From positions 179,704 to 243,703 of the forward strand of contig CACRXP010000165.1 of the NCBI GenBank assembly GCA_902702965.1: a stretch of 64,000 bases of DNA, given 5' to 3'. The DNA is from Spirometra erinaceieuropaei. Taxonomy: Eukaryota > Platyhelminthes > Cestoda > Diphyllobothriidea > Diphyllobothriidae. The translations under genes and the position numbers were made by a program. How positions within the stretch are numbered: the first letter of the stretch is position 1; every line of letters starts with the position of its first letter. Below are positions 58,289 through 64,000 of the stretch, piece by piece. The notes under the pieces are model-generated. The model did not search any database. It was not told the DNA's origin and was given only the letters and a program-made list of their open reading frames with translations.

Positions 58289-61200
58289 GTAACTTTTGCT
58301 TTTGCCACTTGCTTTCATTGGGCAATTTTCTCGGCAGTTTAAAAAAGAAAGTGGTGTATACCAGGTGATCCATATAGTTTTAACGAAGTTCGTCGGGTTG
58401 CCATACTCAACGTATTGGAAACCGTCCCCTAAGAATAGAAAAGCCACCCGGCTGTAAAAGCCCTTCCCCGCGAGAGTAGTGCTTCTGACAGACCCACATT
58501 GAGTATGGAGGAAAAGTTGCGAAAAGCTGGTTCGTATGGTAATGCGCAATCAAACGAGCAACTTAACTTCTAAGAGGTTCTTATTCAAGTTAAACTTCCC
58601 CAATAATTGCCGACTATTTCTGATCTGCGTGGTTGTCTTCATTTTGAGTTTTTTGTTCGGATTGTCGCGAATTCAACGAGGAAACAATAGTCATGTTGGA
58701 GTGGCTTCCACCGATTTGTTCGAATAGCAGAATGATAGTGGGCGTTCCTGTTTGACCCTTGAGCCTCAAATTAGAGTCCACGCAGGCGGTCGCATAAGTA
58801 AAAACAATTAGTGATCGAGAAGGTTAGTGATAGTGTTGAGGTACATTGGCTATCAGCTGTTATCGCCTAAAAGTAATCCAATCCTAGGCTGAACGCCTGA
58901 TTTTTGAACACAAGGCAGCTGATCGTCCGGGCACAACAATAACAACTACGACCTTTTTCACAGCCTCTTTTGCACATTTTATCCGCGCATGATTGGTTTA
59001 TACTTGCAGGGAAGTTCAGCGAAACATGTCTCCATGTTTTTATTTGATACCTGTCTTCGGAGTATGTGAAACAATTTTCGATGTTCACTGTTACACCACA
59101 TGGTAGGTCGGCCGTTGTAAATCACGTGGTTCCACCATAGCTCCACGAGGTGGGCGCAACTGCGACTCGCGAGTGGTTTTTTACAGTGGATCAGACCTTC
59201 TCTCCTAGATCACTGACCGTGCTACCATGGTCGGGCGGAGTCAAGACCACTGAACACGGTGACCAACAAGGCCAAACAGCTCATCAGCTGTACATGAACC
59301 ATCCTTTACTTCACATGTACTGGACTACACTGAGTCCCGCGCATCTCATGTAACTGGAATGTGCCAGCTCTCACACGCGATATTCCATCCGTCATGCCGA
59401 CGTTGAAAAATCATGTCGCTTGCGTTTGAGGGGAATGCACTGTGTCATGCTGTTAACAGTTGTCATATGCACGCGTGTAGCCGGGTAGGCTAGTGTGCAA
59501 AGGACGCGAGCTTTTGCTTGCAGGTAAGACGAAGTGTTGCGAGGTAAGTGCACACTGTGTCGAGTTGGTGGAGATTTCTGTATGTTCGAATAGGACAGAA
59601 AAGGCCCTTGCGGTGTCTGAATGTCGTCAGACAGCGTGCACAAATAAGGCCTGCGTGGCGGGCGTTTTATGCGCCTAACTTCACGGTTCGCCGATGAATT
59701 TGGAGGTAACCGCTCAGGACAATGCGTGAGTAAAATATGCGGTCGCAATTCGAATTGGTCAGAGCTAGGTCTGCATTGCTGTTGGAAGGAGGTGATTATG
59801 AACACCGGACGAACAGACGGCGCTCATAGGAGCTGCAAGTCGAAGCCTAGAGGGTCATTCCCCACATTAGAGTGGTCGCTTAGATGATCTCTAGACTGTT
59901 ATAACCTGCTAGGTTAGTCATGGTTCATGGACCATAGACTACAATTCTTTGCCATGTGAGGCAACTTATGGACAAACTGCCACTTAACGAAGCGTCGGTA
60001 CTTGCCTACAATATATGCCACAATGATGAGGACTGCAAATAAGTCGGGGAAACCGGACGCAAATTACAGACCCGCCCACAGGAGCACGAAGTAGTCACTC
60101 GTAGGTTAGATCTAAACCTGCAGCTTGCAAGTCACATGTGCGAAATTGGCGACAACGTTGGCCTTCGGAGAGCCACCATGTTTTAGAATGTCATTCAGTT
60201 TTCCACGAGCTTCGCAGCGCACCGTATGTGATATCTCAGACCGCTCACTCAAAAACTGACTTATATGGAATTAGAAACCAGTAGGTACGTGATACGCCTG
60301 AGCTTTACTTCAGCCACTGCAAGCACGCCTGTTGCCGCTCTTCTTCCACTTGTGGAAGGTCGGTGTTGGAAGATTGAGCGAGGTAGATGTTGCGCAGTCC
60401 ACACCTGAGTCACACTATGCCCTCAGGGTAGTGGTGGCCCTCGTTGCTTGCGACAACGGACTACTAATCTCTCCGTCTTTTGCGTCAAGTGATGGCATGG
60501 GAGGTTTGAAGGCTTGGCTAAAAACGGAGAACGAGTCGCTTGTACACGTCTTAACGGAAAGCCTTGCGTTGCTAACTCGCCTCGAATAAATCCGCGCAAG
60601 AACACCAAAAGCAGTGTGAGGGCTTAACTCTACTTGCTTTTGATAGAAGATAAAACTTTTTTTCGCACCATCTGACAGTGTTTTATTAGCCACTCTTTTT
60701 TATCTTTTTGAAAGCCTTGACCTCATGTTCACCCCGCCACGCGTGTTGCCAACAAAACCTAGGTGCAGGGTTTGTCCTTATGTGTCAAACAGGTTAACCT
60801 GGTGTGGAAACATGTAGGAATCCAGGTCGTGTTAGCCAACATTGCTGAAAGCCTTGGTATCTTCAAAGTAGATACCACCTTGCGACTCAGAGGTCACCTA
60901 CGCTGTCTGGGACCTATCTTCGACTTGGCGTTTTGTGTCAAGTGCGAGGTACCGAGCGTTGACAACCGTTCATCCACCTTTTCATTTCCTCATTTTTGGT
61001 TCAAGTTTATTGGAAAGTTATTGTAAAGGGGCTGTTGATAGTGTCTCATTAAAATTTTGCGCGCTTGCTTTTTCCTCCACCTTCTAAAATCCAAACGGCC
61101 TGTTTCCATGCAATGCCCTGGAATTCACTGATATGTTCTTTTTGAAACCTAGCACCGCCTGAAGACTAGGGTGTTTTTCGGCTGTGCACTACCTGTTTGC

Positions 61201-63470
61201 CGGAATTAGTGTGATTCAATGTCAGACGGAGCCACCACTTGTTCACTGATTGTTGCTTTACCCATATTTGCTATGACAGCATCCAAATGGTCTTTTAGCT
61301 CAGAAAAAAGCAGGAAAGCCTATCAAAAATGTGATGACGTCAACCAAACGCAAAGGACGGTATGGAAAATGACCAATCAGTGTCCCATCATTCGATTTTT
61401 GCAAATATTAATTAGTTAATGAATCGTTTCTCATGACTAAAACTGACAATGTGGAATCTTGTAGGTGGAGAGAGGAAGTTCACCCGGCACACTTGGTTTT
61501 ATGAACGGATTTCCCGAGTCTACTATTTGCACACACGCCCCTCCCGTTTTTTCGAATTATATTTCTTTTTGAAGGGTTTTAAACCAAGTACCAGCAAGGC
61601 ACAAAAGTTGTCGTCTTTCTGAGCGATCCTTTTATTGTTACGCAATTAGATTCGAAATTTCGGCTCAATGGTCCAAATATATATTCAAGGACAACAGGCA
61701 CACGCATTTTGCATTTACCCCATGATTAACTTCGGGTATGCATGACTCGGCCGCACATTGTCGTCGCTGGTCGATGCGCGACGTCAGTCTACATGTCGCT
61801 AATGGCACGTTCTCTGCCCTTAAAGACACTTCTGCAGTTTGTCAGGACAATCTCTATCTGGCTTTTGTCCTTTCTGAGGCATCTATTACGATTTTCAGCG
61901 GTTTGTTTAACAACTGGACCACCAAAACAGATGACACTGTAGTGTAATATCCAGTAGACTTCTCTCCGGCTTTCCAATGCTAAATGATGGGAGATACCGA
62001 CCATGCACCCTGGTTTCCTCACTAGTAGGTTTTTTCGTGTGGAATGCGTTAGACAGAGTTGCCAGTCCACACCAACCACTTGAGGCAACCTTATATCCTG
62101 GCTCAGACTTGCTAGCAATGCGAAAGATGTAGGAGAGAATTAGGCTCATATGTTTCGGAACCAGTGTTATTCTTCCTCACTCTTAACGATCAAACGCATT
62201 CTAAGCTATCACAACACGGCTGTGTAGTCTCTGCGGCAATTAATGTGCTACCTCGGAGTAAATCATTCGGAGTTCATATTTTTGTTCATATTCGAGCCAA
62301 AATCTATCAACTTCAGCGGCATACCCGCGTAGTATACATAAGCTGCAGCGGTAGTATGCAAATGCTGCATGATTCACCGTACTGACAGCGCAAGCACTAG
62401 CTAAAAGTCCAGACATGTGTTTATGACGCAGCTGCCAGGAATTTGGCTCATCGGTGAGTCCCACAGCTTTGCTGATGATCCCCAAGCAGCTGCGTCATGA
62501 ACCAAGCAGCATGTCGACGAAACACGTGTCCGGGCTCTTAACTAGCACCTGTCCTGTCAGTATATTTAATCATGCAACATTTATCAATGCATATTGAAGT
62601 CGTGGATCGAGAGGATTTCAGCTGACAGAATACCTCTGTCCTCCTCCTGCGGGTCAAGGTTCAGACGACAATGACCCCGTACTCTCATCTTATGGCAGCC
62701 TCCCCCTCTATTGGATTCCAGTGAGAGGAGCCCAGCTTGCATCGGGATGGGACGTTGTATCAGACTATTCACTGCCCCCCCCGCCCACGGTCGCATTTCT
62801 GAGCGGCCCCATCCACTATGTGAGCTCCCCATCTCTAATGAGAGCGAACGTGAGTTTTCTTGTTCGGATTGTCACCTTTTCTGTGAGGGTGAGGAAGTTT
62901 CATTGCCAAATCTGAAAGGTCGCTGAATATGTTATTTTTCGAGACAATATCGTTCTTCATCGTTCGTGTAACCTACGAAACGTTTTGCGCTTTAATTTTG
63001 CAGAAACAGGAATAAGGATCCATTTTCGCCAGAAAATAGATCACTGCATTATCAAATCCATTTTTCAGGCAGCGTAATGTGGAGTTGAACTGAAAAGGTC
63101 TGGCAGATTCTGTGATGATGCCTGTCCCCAGAATCAACTAGTCAGCCCGACTAGGGTAAGATTTTCTCGCCTCTACTACAATCGTGCAAGTTGGTTAGCA
63201 ATTCAGTGAATTATCGGACAAGTTCGGCGTTGATGGTCGGTGTCAACCGGCTTTGGAGATAATAATTTCTCGCCTAGGTAGCATCGCTTGTTGTGTCACG
63301 CGCTTCTATGAATGTTGGTTGCTGCTTGTCTTAACCAATTCTTAACACTCACAACGGGCTGCGCTAAGGCTGGGCCGAATTGGTTTGCGAGAGGCGTTAG
63401 TCAGGCCATGCCGAGCTCGCGCCAACCCGCAAGTACCGTCCCATATGAGAGGCATGGCGGCACGCATAAG
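58289..63470. other. PIP4K intron after exon E / unrecognised sequence
   Basis: I looked for the C-terminal PIP4K exon (YFMxIIDIL, KHGAGAEIS, PEQYxxRF) and did not see it. Open frames such as 60332-60589 (+) and 59392-59805 (-) have no family resemblance. A perfect 13-bp inverted repeat lies at 62423-62498. The rest is unassigned. Confidence 0.5.
62423..62498. repeat. Perfect 13-bp inverted repeat
   Basis: ATGACGCAGCTGC (62423-62435) and GCAGCTGCGTCAT (62486-62498) are separated by 50 bp. They could form a hairpin, or be the terminal repeats of a very short element. Confidence 0.6.
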
Positions 63471-63479
63471 CATAGGCTT

Positions 63480-64000
63480 CACGTCGCGTCAGCCAATGGG
63501 CGCAATCTCAGCACCTGATTGGCTGACTGGCTCGGACGGAGGACTGATGCATGAGTGCGCGAGGAGAGAGGTCGACTCTGTGGAATCCATTCCCACAACA
63601 CCGCACATTCCTCACCAATAAATCTGACGCGCTTTGACACTATCACGACGTATGGCTATCACATCGTTGCTTGGCAGGCTGCTGGACTGACTGGACAACT
63701 CCGCCCTCTCGAGAGGGGAAGTCAGACTCGATGGCTCCTTCTCAATGTAGTTTCTATGACACTCACGCAAGTGAGACCCTAGCCGCCCCTTTTTGTGAGA
63801 ACGTGATGTATTGTGCGGGGGCCAGGTCGTGCGTGATACGCTTGGATGGATTGTTTAGCTCTGACGGTCACTGCACCTGATCCTGCCTCCGGTTGTCCTG
63901 TCTGTGTCCTGCTGCCGGGGCCAGGTGCGTGAGGGAGGTGAGATTGCGGCAGATGCTACGCAAGTCTGTCATCACTTCATACACGCACAAGCCACCGTCC
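63480..64000 (+). repeat. Dispersed repeat family X, copy 3 (runs off the window)
   Basis: It shares with 14.44-15.07 kb the blocks GACTGGCTCGGAC (about 63525), CTCACCAATAAATCTGACGCG (about 63611-63631), ATGGCTCCTTCTCAATGT (about 63731-63748), a hairpin CTCAC-GCAA-GTGAG (about 63761-63774), CTACGCAAGTCTGTC and a closing CACCGTCC. Orientation is the same as copies 1 and 2. It may extend beyond 64000. Confidence 0.75.

Noticed and set aside
62472..62525. Possible hammerhead ribozyme: CTGATGA at about 62472 and CGAAAC at about 62519
   Set aside because: Stem II does not pair: the base after CTGATGA is T and cannot pair with the C before GAAA. Stem I near the core is only weak G-U pairs.

Overview
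The window looks like a gene-poor, repeat-rich stretch of a flatworm genome. I infer a tapeworm, probably a diphyllobothriidean such as Schistocephalus, Spirometra or Dibothriocephalus. The reasons are long introns, exons of a conserved animal lipid kinase, many decayed non-LTR retrotransposons of several clades (including RTE-like and CR1/Jockey-like), Penelope-like elements with GIY-YIG tails, and a LINE whose RT protein ends in C2H2 zinc fingers. The order-level guess rests on memory of similar peptides and was not tested. There are three assembly gaps (13741-13806, 23866-24147, 40401-40549).

Layout. 1-7.4 kb: a short dispersed repeat (here called family X), an antisense LINE fragment (about 1990-2620), and otherwise unrecognised sequence. 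7.4-15.1 kb: a retrotransposon cluster. It holds a nearly full-length APE endonuclease/RT/zinc-finger LINE on the minus strand (about 7.4-12.0 kb), a 5'-truncated copy of the same family on the plus strand (about 13.1-14.4 kb), and a second family X copy. Between the inverted copies lies one exon-like minus-strand segment (12854-13097) with good splice signals and no recognised function. 16-23 kb: broken CR1/Jockey-like pieces on the minus strand and a small RTE-like RT remnant. 27.1-28.5 kb: a broken RTE-like RT on the plus strand.

29.8-58.3 kb: the one host gene I can identify, a plus-strand phosphatidylinositol-5-phosphate 4-kinase (PIP4K, type II PIP kinase). Five exons are visible: 29812-29964, 34224-34370, 42364-42402 (39 nt), 52811-52924 and 57868-58288. 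They join in phase with GT/AG borders and encode the central kinase region from the ATP-binding lysine to the MDYS catalytic motif and an acidic insert. I did not find exons for the N-terminal ~100 residues or the C-terminal end with the activation loop. The gene is therefore longer than the visible 28.5 kb.

The PIP4K introns hold a Penelope-like element (56.0-57.3 kb), a second GIY-YIG remnant (32 kb), a nearly complete APE endonuclease (44.2-44.9 kb), RTE endonuclease and RT pieces (51 and 54 kb), a tRNA-like sequence (48.4 kb), a foldback element with ~175-bp arms (48.7-49.5 kb), a degenerate telomere-like tract (35.6-35.9 kb) and microsatellites. All five coding retroelement remnants inside the gene run antisense to it. 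The right end (63.5-64 kb) is a third family X copy that runs off the window. No CRISPR array, operon, rRNA or convincing functional tRNA was seen.
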